Source: JBMNOI01 sp050942995
GTDB taxonomy: Bacteria > Chloroflexota > Anaerolineae > UBA1429
Direction: 5' to 3'
NCBI GenBank assembly: GCA_050942995.1
Contig: JBMNOI010000142.1
Span: 1 to 8,983, forward strand
DNA length: 8,983 nucleotides
The notes beneath the pieces were generated by a model. That model had not been told where the DNA came from. It was given only the letters and a program-made list of their open reading frames with translations, and searched no databases. The translations under genes were made by a program, and so were the position numbers. Within the stretch, counting starts at the first letter, position 1; every line of letters starts with the position of its first letter. Below, in pieces: positions 1 through 5,807 of this stretch.

Positions 1-27
1 CCGATCAAGGACGATTTTGATAAATCC

Positions 28-37
28 GGTGTACACC
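28..37. promoter_or_regulatory. Perfect 10-bp palindrome GGTGTACACC upstream of the DUF362 gene
   Basis: A perfect inverted repeat GGTGTACACC ends 22 nt before the ATG of the DUF362 gene. A weak -10-like element (GATAAA, 19-24) lies just upstream, so the palindrome would cover the start of the transcript. This could be an operator, but a 10-bp palindrome can arise by chance and no -35 partner can be seen because the window begins here. Confidence 0.22.
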
Positions 38-59
38 AGCTTGCACTCAGGAGTGTAGA

Positions 60-1166
60 ATGGCGACACATTCTCGAGTGGCCGTCCTGAAAACCACACC
101 CGAGGCGGTGTTGGAAGATTATGACCGCCTGCTGAGCCTGGCTCAGGTCGAGCAACACCTGCCCCAGGATAGCACGGTCATCCTCAAGGACAATATCTCG
201 TGGCACTATCCGTTTCCCGGCGCCAATACCACGCCGTGGCAACTGGAAGGGACCACGTTGGCCCTGAAAAAACGAGGCTATCAAGACCTGGTTTGCGTAC
301 AGAACAAGACGGTGGTAATCGACACATTCAAGGGCGAGGATCTGAACAACTATGTACCGATCTTTCGCCGCTATGACATCCCGGTACTGTACAACTTTAA
401 AGATGAAGACATGACCTGGATTCCCTTCGAGCCCAGAGCGCAGATGAACGTCTTACCGCGCATCTACCCGAAAGGAATCCACATTCCCGATTATTTCCCG
501 GGCAAGAGCATCGTCCACCTGCCCACGGTCAAGTGTCACATCTATACCACCACAACCGGCGCCATGAAGAACGCCTTTGGCGGCCTGCTGAATACCAAGC
601 GCCACTACACCCACTCGTGGATTCACGAGACGCTGGTCGACCTGTTGCATATCCAGAAAGAGATCCATCCGGGCATCTTTGCCGTGATGGACGGAACCAC
701 CGCCGGCAACGGCACCGGCCCGCGCATCATGACGCCGGAGATCAAGAACGTCATCCTGGCCAGCGGCGATCAGGTAGCGATCGACGCCATCGCCGCCAAA
801 ATGATGGGATTCGATCCGATGAGCATCGGGTACATTCGTCTGGCCCATGAGCAGGGGCTGGGCATCGGCGACCCGCGTGAAATCGAGGTGGTGGGTGACG
901 ACATCTCGGGAGAGAACTGGAATTTCTCCATCGGAATGAACTTTCACCGCGCCCTGGGCTGGCTTTCGTGGTACGGCCCCACCAAGGTGCTGCAAAAGCT
1001 GCTGTTCCACACCCCTCTGGTGCACGGTGCATCCTTTATCTCTGAAGCCTATCACGATTATTATCGCTGGCCCACCCGCGAGAAAAAGGTCTACGAGGCG
1101 TGGCGTGAGAACACGCCATGGGGACGCCTCTTTGCCACCTATTTGGAAAAGGGCACCCTGCGATAG
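60..1166 (+). CDS. DUF362 domain-containing protein
   Basis: A 368-residue protein of the DUF362 family, whose biochemical role is not established; members often occur near redox or iron-sulfur proteins. Family hallmarks are visible: a KCHIYTTTTGAMKNAFGG block (158-175), an MDGTTAGNGTGP turn (210-221) and an SGDQVAIDAIAAKMMGFDP segment (235-253). These are followed by a run typical of the family's C-terminal core, up to about residue 280 (EIEVVGDD). The rest of the chain (about 285-368) is rich in aromatic residues and has only ordinary sequence. There is no 4Fe-4S ferredoxin tail of the kind many DUF362 proteins carry, and the whole chain has only two cysteines (79 and 159). No signal peptide or membrane segment is seen, so it is probably cytoplasmic. 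The ATG at 60 is preceded by AGGAG (49-53) with 6 nt spacing. It appears to be transcribed alone or as the last gene of a unit, since a strong terminator follows. Confidence 0.85.
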   Translation: MATHSRVAVLKTTPEAVLEDYDRLLSLAQVEQHLPQDSTVILKDNISWHYPFPGANTTPWQLEGTTLALKKRGYQDLVCVQNKTVVIDTFKGEDLNNYVPIFRRYDIPVLYNFKDEDMTWIPFEPRAQMNVLPRIYPKGIHIPDYFPGKSIVHLPTVKCHIYTTTTGAMKNAFGGLLNTKRHYTHSWIHETLVDLLHIQKEIHPGIFAVMDGTTAGNGTGPRIMTPEIKNVILASGDQVAIDAIAAKMMGFDPMSIGYIRLAHEQGLGIGDPREIEVVGDDISGENWNFSIGMNFHRALGWLSWYGPTKVLQKLLFHTPLVHGASFISEAYHDYYRWPTREKKVYEAWRENTPWGRLFATYLEKGTLR

Positions 1167-1178
1167 TCCTTCTTGCCC

Positions 1179-1222
1179 AAAAGAACGATCCGGGAGCCGG
1201 TGGCCCCGGATCGTTCTTTTTT
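1179..1222 (+). terminator. Strong rho-independent terminator after the DUF362 gene
   Basis: A perfect 16-bp stem (1179-1194 with 1205-1220) closes a 10-nt loop and runs into six T residues (1217-1222). It begins 12 nt after the stop codon. The A-rich left foot mirrors the T-run, so it could also stop minus-strand transcription. Confidence 0.93.
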
Positions 1223-1245
1223 CGCCGATGCCATCCTTCTACCGC

Positions 1246-1275
1246 TTGACAAACGCTTCCCCGGCCTCGTATCAT
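1246..1275 (+). promoter_or_regulatory. Sigma-70-type promoter for the Ldh-family dehydrogenase
   Basis: A consensus -35 TTGACA (1246-1251) is followed after 18 nt by TATCAT (1270-1275), five of six matches to the -10 consensus. A start near 1282 would give a leader of about 65 nt. It lies directly behind the preceding terminator, so the dehydrogenase is probably an independent transcription unit. Confidence 0.7.
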
Positions 1276-1298
1276 CGTTGTGCATCGACATCCACCCT

Positions 1299-1312
1299 GC
1301 CGATCCATCGGC
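1299..1312. promoter_or_regulatory. Palindrome GCCGAT-CC-ATCGGC in the leader of the dehydrogenase gene
   Basis: Two perfect 6-nt inverted arms are separated by only 2 nt, which is too tight for an RNA hairpin but suits a dimeric DNA-binding protein. It sits about 25 nt downstream of the -10 element, a position where a bound repressor could block transcription. No regulator gene lies next to it, so the role as an operator is inferred from geometry alone. Confidence 0.3.
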
Positions 1313-1347
1313 CAAACAACCGACAACCTCGTGAAGGAGCCCCGATC

Positions 1348-2397
1348 ATGCCAAAGGATGTGCGCGTAGAGTGGTGTTCACTGCGTGACTTTACCCGAGA
1401 TGTATTCGCCACCACCGGGATGCCCGTCAAAGATGCTGAGATAGAGGCCGATGTTCTGGTGTGGGCCAACCTGCGCGGCATCGATTCCCACGGCGTGCTG
1501 CGTATTCCGGCATACCTGAACAGCGTCCGCGCCGGCGGCATGAACCCCAATGCCAGGATCCGTGTCGAAAAAGAGTCGCCCGCCACCCTCCTCATCGAGG
1601 CCGACCACGCGTTCGGCCCGGTGGTCACCGTGTTTGCCATGAAACGGGCGATCGAGAAGGCGCGTCAGGTGGGCGTGGGCTGGGCCTTGATCCGCAACAC
1701 CACACACCAGGGCGCTATGGGATACTATACTCTCATGGCGGCAAAACAGGGTATGGCCGGCATGGCCATGGTGTGCAATCCGCCCAACATGGCCCCTTAT
1801 GGAGCGCGCGCCGCCGGAGTGCATAACAGCCCCATATCCATCGCCGTACCGGCCGCCAAACATCGGCCTCTGATCCTCGATATCGCCACCAGCATCGCCG
1901 CGTTCGGCAAGGTCTCTCTGGCCATCGATAAAGGCGTGCCCATTCCCTCCGACTGGGCGCTGGATGCCGAGGGCCGGCCCACCACCGACCCCAAGCTGGC
2001 CCGGATTCTCATGCCCGTTGGCGGGTACAAGGGATCGGGGCTGGCCATGTTGTTCGAATGCCTCACCAGCATCATGGTGAGCAACCCGCTCATCGAGCCC
2101 ACCCTCAAGAAAGAGGGCGTGCGTCCCGGCACACAGAATAGCCTGGTCGCCGCCATCGATATCGGCTGCTTCACCGATCGAGAAGAATACTGCCGGCATA
2201 TCGATGCCCTCATCGACGAGATCAAGGCGCTCCCCTGCGCCGACGGATTCGATGAGGTGCTGGTGCCCGGCGAGATAGAGGATCGTGTCCACGAGGAACG
2301 CGCCCGCAACGGCATCCCCCTGCCCGAGGGCACGTGGCGCAATCTACAAGAGGTAGCCGACCGCCTGGGGCTACCCCTGCCTCAAGTCATCGAATAG
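1348..2397 (+). CDS. Ldh family NAD(P)-dependent oxidoreductase (malate/L-lactate/ureidoglycolate/sulfolactate dehydrogenase type)
   Basis: A 349-residue member of the type-2 malate/L-lactate dehydrogenase family, which oxidises 2-hydroxyacids to 2-oxoacids or the reverse with NAD(P) and has an unusual non-Rossmann fold. Family signatures occur in order: RGIDSHG (43-49, with the conserved His48), NTTHQGAMGYY (117-127, second conserved His120), LILDIATS (175-182), DWALDAEG (202-209) followed by TTDP (212-215), GGYKGSG (225-231), and a C-terminal VLVPGE segment. Length is normal for the family. The ATG at 1348 is chosen because GAAGGAG (1333-1339) lies 8 nt upstream; the frame stays open further upstream but that part runs back through the promoter and terminator. 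The substrate cannot be read from sequence: family members act on malate, lactate, ureidoglycolate, sulfolactate, 2,3-diketogulonate and others. The His120 motif reads NTTHQG where the better-known enzymes usually have an NSNHFG-like sequence. No substrate-specific neighbour is present. Confidence 0.9.
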   Translation: MPKDVRVEWCSLRDFTRDVFATTGMPVKDAEIEADVLVWANLRGIDSHGVLRIPAYLNSVRAGGMNPNARIRVEKESPATLLIEADHAFGPVVTVFAMKRAIEKARQVGVGWALIRNTTHQGAMGYYTLMAAKQGMAGMAMVCNPPNMAPYGARAAGVHNSPISIAVPAAKHRPLILDIATSIAAFGKVSLAIDKGVPIPSDWALDAEGRPTTDPKLARILMPVGGYKGSGLAMLFECLTSIMVSNPLIEPTLKKEGVRPGTQNSLVAAIDIGCFTDREEYCRHIDALIDEIKALPCADGFDEVLVPGEIEDRVHEERARNGIPLPEGTWRNLQEVADRLGLPLPQVIE

Positions 2398-2420
2398 GCT
2401 CTTCGAAAACCTCGCACAAC

Positions 2421-2451
2421 AACACTCCCGCCCTGTCGGTGCGGGAGTGTT
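2421..2451. terminator. Hairpin terminator between convergent genes
   Basis: A perfect 11-bp stem (2421-2431 with 2441-2451) with a 9-nt loop begins 23 nt after the dehydrogenase stop codon. The T-tract is poor on the + strand, and on the minus strand the hairpin is followed by TTGTTGTG-like sequence. It is probably a modest terminator shared by the dehydrogenase and the convergent ADP-ribosylglycohydrolase-family gene. Confidence 0.6.
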
Positions 2452-2484
2452 CTATGCGGATCACCCACCAGGCCGTGTTAGAAG

Positions 2485-2534
2485 ACAGGTCGTCTATATC
2501 ACCCGGCACACCCGACATACCCGGTGCGACCTGT
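2485..2534. repeat. Interrupted inverted repeat in the convergent intergenic region
   Basis: ACAGGTCG (2485-2492) is repeated inverted as CGACCTGT (2527-2534). A further CACC/GGTG pair lies inside, continuous with the right arm but separated from the left arm by a 7-nt bulge. It lies 26 nt beyond the stop codon of the minus-strand gene. It has no T-tract, so if it acts at all it is more likely a transcript 3'-end structure than a simple terminator. Confidence 0.3.
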
Positions 2535-2559
2535 AGTGGTTCGTTCTTTCGAACGCGCC

Positions 2560-3675
2560 CTAGTCGAGATAGCCCGGCGTGCCCTCCATCTGGGCCACAT
2601 AGTCACGCTGGCGGCTCAGCTTGTTCATCACCGCCTGATAAAGCCCCTCGGTCGTCTCGTCGATATCCAGTTGACTGTTGGTGTAGGGATCCTGCTTCGT
2701 AGCCCGGTTCACCTGTGCGATCCACTCCGGGTCCAGTTCCCCCACACCGGAAAGCGCTCCCGAGAGCCCTCCGGCCACGGCCGCGAGACAGTCAGTATCC
2801 CGCCCAAAGTTCACCGCCGCCAGCACAGTATCCCGCGTCCGGCCTTTGCATACGGCGAATATGGCCAGTCCCTTGGCCACGACCTCGTTGGCCTGAGCCA
2901 TGCTGTACACAAAATGCTCGCCGCCGTAATAGATCTTGTAGAACTCGTCTCGCATGGCGATGGGATCATCATAACGCGAGGCGATCTCCAGGGCGCGATC
3001 GATCTCGCGCAGCACGGTATCATAGCCGGCATAGGGCGTGCCGGCCCGTCCGCGGAACTGGGCGTATTCCCGTGCCGTCTCCAGCACTGACTCGACGGTG
3101 GCATCGGGTTTGAGGGCGGCCGCCAGGGCGGCATCGTACAGCGCCGCCCAGCACAGGGCAAAGGTCATCTCGTTCGAATAGACCAGCCCCACGTCGTACA
3201 CATCCATGGCCGCGCCGAGCGGGTCGCCCGCGTTGATGATCCCCAGGGTGTGGCTGGCGCGGGCCATAGATACCACGTTGTTAAAGGGCCACAATCGCCC
3301 CAGTTCCCGAGGAGGAACCCCCGCGCGGGCCATCTCCAGCAGACTCTTGTCGAACGGCTCTTGCTTGTACACCATCTTGTCCGGATCCAGCGTCTCGATC
3401 CACACCTGCACCAGATCGTCCGCCGTGATCCGATCCTTTTTGCGAATGACCGCCGTGTTCATCAGCTTTTGCCGCTCGATGCCATCCTCGGTGGTGCCGG
3501 GAAGACGTTCCCAGTCGGTATAGGCGGTATAGTGCTTGTAGGGTCGCAGCTCCTGAACGAACCCGTAGGTCTCCTGAATGCGCTCGGGGCTCCAGCCCTC
3601 GACCGTAGCGCCCATGGCCGACCCCACCCATGTGGCCGCAATGCAACCGCGAATTTTCTCCTTCAGCGTGACCAT
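2560..3675 (-). CDS. ADP-ribosylglycohydrolase family protein
   Basis: A 371-residue protein of the ADP-ribosylglycohydrolase (DraG/ARH) superfamily, all-helical binuclear magnesium hydrolases that cut ADP-ribose links or, in many uncharacterised members, act on related nucleoside or glycosidic bonds. Visible signatures: RGCIAATWVGSAMGATVEGW near the N-terminus (9-28), a metal-site block PGTTEDG (59-65) and the C-terminal metal motif FGRDTDCLAAVAGG (290-303). The first block has Glu63-Asp64 where classical members show Asp-Asp. No signal peptide or membrane segment is seen. The ATG at 3675 is preferred because AAAGGAG (3684-3690 on the complement) lies 8 nt upstream; a GTG at 3678, one codon earlier, has 5-nt spacing and is the alternative. 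The gene stands alone, convergent with the dehydrogenase and divergent from the MarR operon. No ADP-ribosyltransferase partner is nearby, so a metabolic rather than a protein-modifying role is plausible. The substrate is unknown. Confidence 0.87.
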   Translation of the reverse strand: MVTLKEKIRGCIAATWVGSAMGATVEGWSPERIQETYGFVQELRPYKHYTAYTDWERLPGTTEDGIERQKLMNTAVIRKKDRITADDLVQVWIETLDPDKMVYKQEPFDKSLLEMARAGVPPRELGRLWPFNNVVSMARASHTLGIINAGDPLGAAMDVYDVGLVYSNEMTFALCWAALYDAALAAALKPDATVESVLETAREYAQFRGRAGTPYAGYDTVLREIDRALEIASRYDDPIAMRDEFYKIYYGGEHFVYSMAQANEVVAKGLAIFAVCKGRTRDTVLAAVNFGRDTDCLAAVAGGLSGALSGVGELDPEWIAQVNRATKQDPYTNSQLDIDETTEGLYQAVMNKLSRQRDYVAQMEGTPGYLD

Positions 3676-3717
3676 CACCCGGACTCCTTTCGATGTTGTG
3701 GCGTCTCATCCCAACGC

Positions 3718-3747
3718 ATTCTAACCCATGTTGCCATTGCACCTCAA
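3718..3747 (-). promoter_or_regulatory. Candidate promoter for the ADP-ribosylglycohydrolase-family gene
   Basis: On the complement strand TTGAGG (3742-3747) is followed after 18 nt by TAGAAT (3718-3723), each close to the sigma-70 consensus. The transcript would start near 3711, about 36 nt before the start codon. It is about 60 nt from the MarR-type operator, so the repressor probably does not block it directly. Confidence 0.5.
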
Positions 3748-3808
3748 GCGGTGACCGTCAACCTGTCGGACCACGCCCGCACGCCTGTGGCATCACGGTC
3801 TCCTCGAG

Positions 3809-3830
3809 AATAGTTGCCATATCAACTATT
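3809..3830. promoter_or_regulatory. Probable MarR-type operator overlapping the operon promoter
   Basis: Perfect 8-nt inverted arms AATAGTTG (3809-3816) and CAACTATT (3823-3830) flank the 6-nt spacer CCATAT. An AT-rich palindrome of about 20 bp with AGTTG/CAACT half-sites is typical of operators bound by MarR-family dimers. It covers the -35 element and most of the promoter spacer of the downstream MarR gene, so binding would block RNA polymerase. Autorepression is therefore the natural inference; binding itself is not shown by the sequence. Confidence 0.75.
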
Positions 3831-3841
3831 TGCGGTATAAT
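3814..3841 (+). promoter_or_regulatory. Sigma-70 promoter of the MarR / lipid kinase / CDF-like operon
   Basis: TTGCCA (3814-3819, five of six matches to the -35 consensus) is followed after 16 nt by a perfect TATAAT (3836-3841). The start point would be near 3848, giving a leader of only about 20 nt. The -35 element begins inside the left arm of the palindromic operator. Confidence 0.75.
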
Positions 3842-3867
3842 CCGATCTAAAAGGGAAGGAGGCTACA

Positions 3868-4311
3868 ATGCTCCTCATCCGTGATATCTGGCTAGAGATG
3901 AAGGGGATTCTGCGCTCGGCGCGGCGCATTATCAACGCCGAGCTTGAGCCGCTGAACCTGTCAGGCGCCGAGGGCGATATCCTCTTCCACCTCTTGACGG
4001 GCAGCGACAAAATCCGGCAGGAACAACTTGCGGAGCAACTCGATATTGGCAAGGCCGCCGTATCACGGGCAATCGATTCGCTCGAATCCAAACGATATGT
4101 CGTGCGTATGCGACATCCTCAAGACAGGCGCGCGTACTGTGTTTCGCTGACAGATCAGGCGCTGGCAGTGGGCGCCGACATTGTCGATATTTACGAGAGA
4201 CTGTATATGCTCGTCCGGCAAGGCATCGCCGACGAAGACTTTGCCCATATCGAGTCGGTACTTTCTCGCGTCGCGGCAAATCTCCAATCCATGGGAAAAG
4301 AAAATGCATGA
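3868..4311 (+). CDS. MarR family winged-helix transcriptional regulator
   Basis: A 147-residue protein with the size and layout of MarR-family repressors: an N-terminal dimerisation helix, a winged helix-turn-helix at about 32-95 and C-terminal dimerisation helices. The recognition helix IGKAAVSRAIDSLESK (60-75) and the wing VVRMRHPQDRRAYCVSL (78-94), with its conserved Asp-Arg-Arg (86-88), are textbook. Such proteins bind a palindrome as dimers and release it when they bind a small lipophilic or phenolic ligand or when a cysteine is oxidised; the only cysteine here is Cys91, in the wing. The ATG at 3868 follows a strong AAGGAGG (3856-3862) at 5 nt. It is the first gene of a three-gene operon and overlaps the next by 8 nt, so it most likely controls that operon and itself through the palindrome at 3809-3830. 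The ligand is unknown. Confidence 0.92.
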   Translation: MLLIRDIWLEMKGILRSARRIINAELEPLNLSGAEGDILFHLLTGSDKIRQEQLAEQLDIGKAAVSRAIDSLESKRYVVRMRHPQDRRAYCVSLTDQALAVGADIVDIYERLYMLVRQGIADEDFAHIESVLSRVAANLQSMGKENA

Positions 4312-5011
4312 GTTTGTAACCGGTTATGGGCTACTCATTGGTTATTTTATGGTCTGCGCGACGGCGGCACTGGCGTTACGCCGCCTCGTTGCAGTGCCCA
4401 CCGAGGTCTTTCGCAAGACTCTGCACATCATCCTCCTGGGCTCGATACTGGTTTACACCTACGCATTCCGAACGTGGTGGATCTCGGCGCTGTCAGCGAT
4501 CGCCATCATCGTGATGGTGTTCCCGATTCTTGTATTCGCCGAGGGGATACCCGGCTATTCCGACCTGCTGACCGAGCGCAAGCACGGGGAGATCAAGCGC
4601 AGTCTGGTTATCGTATTCGGTATGTTTGCGATACTGATCTGCATCTGCTGGGGATGGCTCGGGGAAAAATACCTGGTCATCGCATCGGTATTCGCCTGGG
4701 GCCTGGGTGACGCGGCGGCAGCGCTGGTCGGCAGACGCTTTGGACAGCACTACATCGAGAGCAGACGGGTTGAAGGTCGAAAAAGCCTTGAGGGAACTCT
4801 GGCGATGTTTGCCGTGTCGTTTGTCTCGGTGATGGTTGTCCTGATTGCGCACGGCTCTGTGCAGTGGTATGCCTGTGCCCCGATTTCGGCGGCGACGGCC
4901 GCGGTATGTGCCGTCGTCGAGCTTTATACAAAGGGTGGGATGGACACGCTGACCTGCCCGTTCGCGGCCGCAGCCATTTTGATTCCGTTGGTTCGTTTGT
5001 GGGGGGTGTGA
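4304..5011 (+). CDS. Diacylglycerol/polyprenol kinase family integral membrane protein (CTP-dependent, dolichol kinase / phosphatidate cytidylyltransferase-like)
   Basis: A 235-residue polytopic membrane protein with six or seven hydrophobic segments. Conserved cytoplasmic-face motifs match the family of dolichol, phytol and CTP-dependent diacylglycerol kinases, often annotated as phosphatidate cytidylyltransferase: RKTLH (37-41), ERKHGEIKRS (91-100), GDAAAALVGRRFG (135-147), EGRKSLEGTLAMF (157-169) and ELYTKGGMDTLTCP (206-219). The expected reaction is transfer of a phosphate from CTP to the hydroxyl of a lipid alcohol such as polyprenol, phytol or diacylglycerol, in the cytoplasmic membrane. 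The ATG at 4304 overlaps the end of the MarR gene by 8 nt and has only a weak purine-rich site (GGGAAAAG) before it, suggesting translational coupling. The lipid substrate cannot be told from sequence. Known characterised relatives are eukaryotic dolichol and phytol kinases; many bacterial homologues remain untested. Confidence 0.82.
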   Translation: MHEFVTGYGLLIGYFMVCATAALALRRLVAVPTEVFRKTLHIILLGSILVYTYAFRTWWISALSAIAIIVMVFPILVFAEGIPGYSDLLTERKHGEIKRSLVIVFGMFAILICICWGWLGEKYLVIASVFAWGLGDAAAALVGRRFGQHYIESRRVEGRKSLEGTLAMFAVSFVSVMVVLIAHGSVQWYACAPISAATAAVCAVVELYTKGGMDTLTCPFAAAAILIPLVRLWGV

Positions 5012-5015
5012 TACT

Positions 5016-5645
5016 GTGAAACCCAGATCTGGCGAGCGCACGCTCCTGGCGTCCGTCGTGTTGAGCTCTCCCGGCCCCATCGTCGTCGGCATGGGGCTGT
5101 TCCTCGGCCGTTCATCGACCCAGCTCGCAGATTTTATCCGGCGCACGGTAGAGATGGTCGCCATTGTCGTATCGTGGATCGTATTTCGCATTCTTCATCG
5201 AAACGACGAATCGGACCTGATGCTCAAGAGCAAACTAGAGCGTACTGCAAACTGGTGTGTGGGAGGGGCCATGTGCCTGTCCGGCATGGTGATGATGCTC
5301 GTCGCATTGCTCTCGCCGAGTGTGGAGAAAGGGAACGTCATCCCCGGTCTCGTCATCGCGGTGCTCGGCGTCACGACAAACTCCTGGTTCTGGCTGCGCT
5401 ACCGAAAACTCGATCGCGAAAACCCGGACGCGATACTGGCCGCACAAAGCAAACTCTACTCTGCCAAGTCACTCGTGGATGCCTGTGTCGCCATCGCGCT
5501 CACAGTCATTGCGCTTGCCCCTGCGGCGCCTGCGGCGCGCTATGTGGACGTGGGCGGTTCGGCGATCGTCGCGACCTATCTCGTCATAAACGGCATCACG
5601 ACGATTCATGACAGGAATGTCGGCACCATTGCCATAACGACTTGA
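5016..5645 (+). CDS. Multi-pass membrane protein resembling the transmembrane domain of cation diffusion facilitator transporters
   Basis: A 209-residue membrane protein with about five or six hydrophobic segments (roughly 10-31, 44-60, 80-100, 107-127, 153-173, 177-197). The stretch SSTQLADFIRRTVEMVAIVVS (split as 33-43 and 44-53) looks like the second helix of CDF metal transporters, and the segment around 142-165 occupies the place of their fifth helix. The residues expected to bind metal (His or Asp-xxx-Asp in helix 2, His-xxx-Asp in helix 5) appear to be Arg42/Glu46 and Tyr148/Ser152, and the usual C-terminal cytoplasmic domain is absent. Either it is a CDF relative that no longer carries zinc-type ions, or the resemblance is only structural. 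The start is GTG at 5016, 4 nt after the previous stop, with GGGGGGTG (5001-5008) as the likely ribosome site. Tight spacing puts it in the MarR/kinase operon. The family assignment is from pattern memory and is moderate. Confidence 0.6.
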   Translation: MKPRSGERTLLASVVLSSPGPIVVGMGLFLGRSSTQLADFIRRTVEMVAIVVSWIVFRILHRNDESDLMLKSKLERTANWCVGGAMCLSGMVMMLVALLSPSVEKGNVIPGLVIAVLGVTTNSWFWLRYRKLDRENPDAILAAQSKLYSAKSLVDACVAIALTVIALAPAAPAARYVDVGGSAIVATYLVINGITTIHDRNVGTIAITT

Positions 5646-5746
5646 TCGTCGCCCTGACACGTTCCGGCGGGCTCTTGGAGATGCGTCTCACGATCCAACA
5701 CGTGCATCGGGCTATGCTGTCGTCGGATATCAAGTACCTGTGGGCA

Positions 5747-5776
5747 TTGACCGGCCGCTATCGCTTCAAGTATGAT
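5747..5776 (+). promoter_or_regulatory. Sigma-70-type promoter for the YdjC/ChbG-type deacetylase
   Basis: TTGACC (5747-5752) and TATGAT (5771-5776) are separated by 18 nt, the same arrangement as the dehydrogenase promoter at 1246-1275. The start would be near 5783, about 25 nt before the ATG. The gap between this element and the preceding stop codon (5646-5746) shows no convincing terminator or gene, so some read-through from the MarR operon is possible. Confidence 0.6.
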
Positions 5777-5807
5777 GCAGCCGAACCACCTGACAAAGGA
5801 GTCTGCC

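Noticed and set aside
453..1055. Minus-strand open frame of 200 codons inside the DUF362 gene
   Set aside because: It has no recognisable domain and is antisense to conserved DUF362 motifs.
1378..2292. Long minus-strand open frame (304 codons) opposite the Ldh-family gene
   Set aside because: It is low in recognisable protein features, lies wholly antisense to a clear family member and reflects the GC-rich third positions of the real gene.
2539..2554. Small hairpin GTTCG / CGAAC with an intervening T-rich loop, just past the ADP-ribosylglycohydrolase-family stop
   Set aside because: The stem is only 5 bp and has no T-tract; it is too weak to call a terminator.
3250..3813. + strand open frame of 187 codons running from the ADP-ribosylglycohydrolase-family gene into the intergenic region
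   Set aside because: It has no domain features; it overlaps a conserved gene and the divergent promoter region.
5638..5651. CGAC / GTCG inverted repeat at the end of the CDF-like gene as an operon terminator
   Set aside because: The stem is 4 bp, overlaps the stop codon and lacks a T-run, so no terminator is called here.
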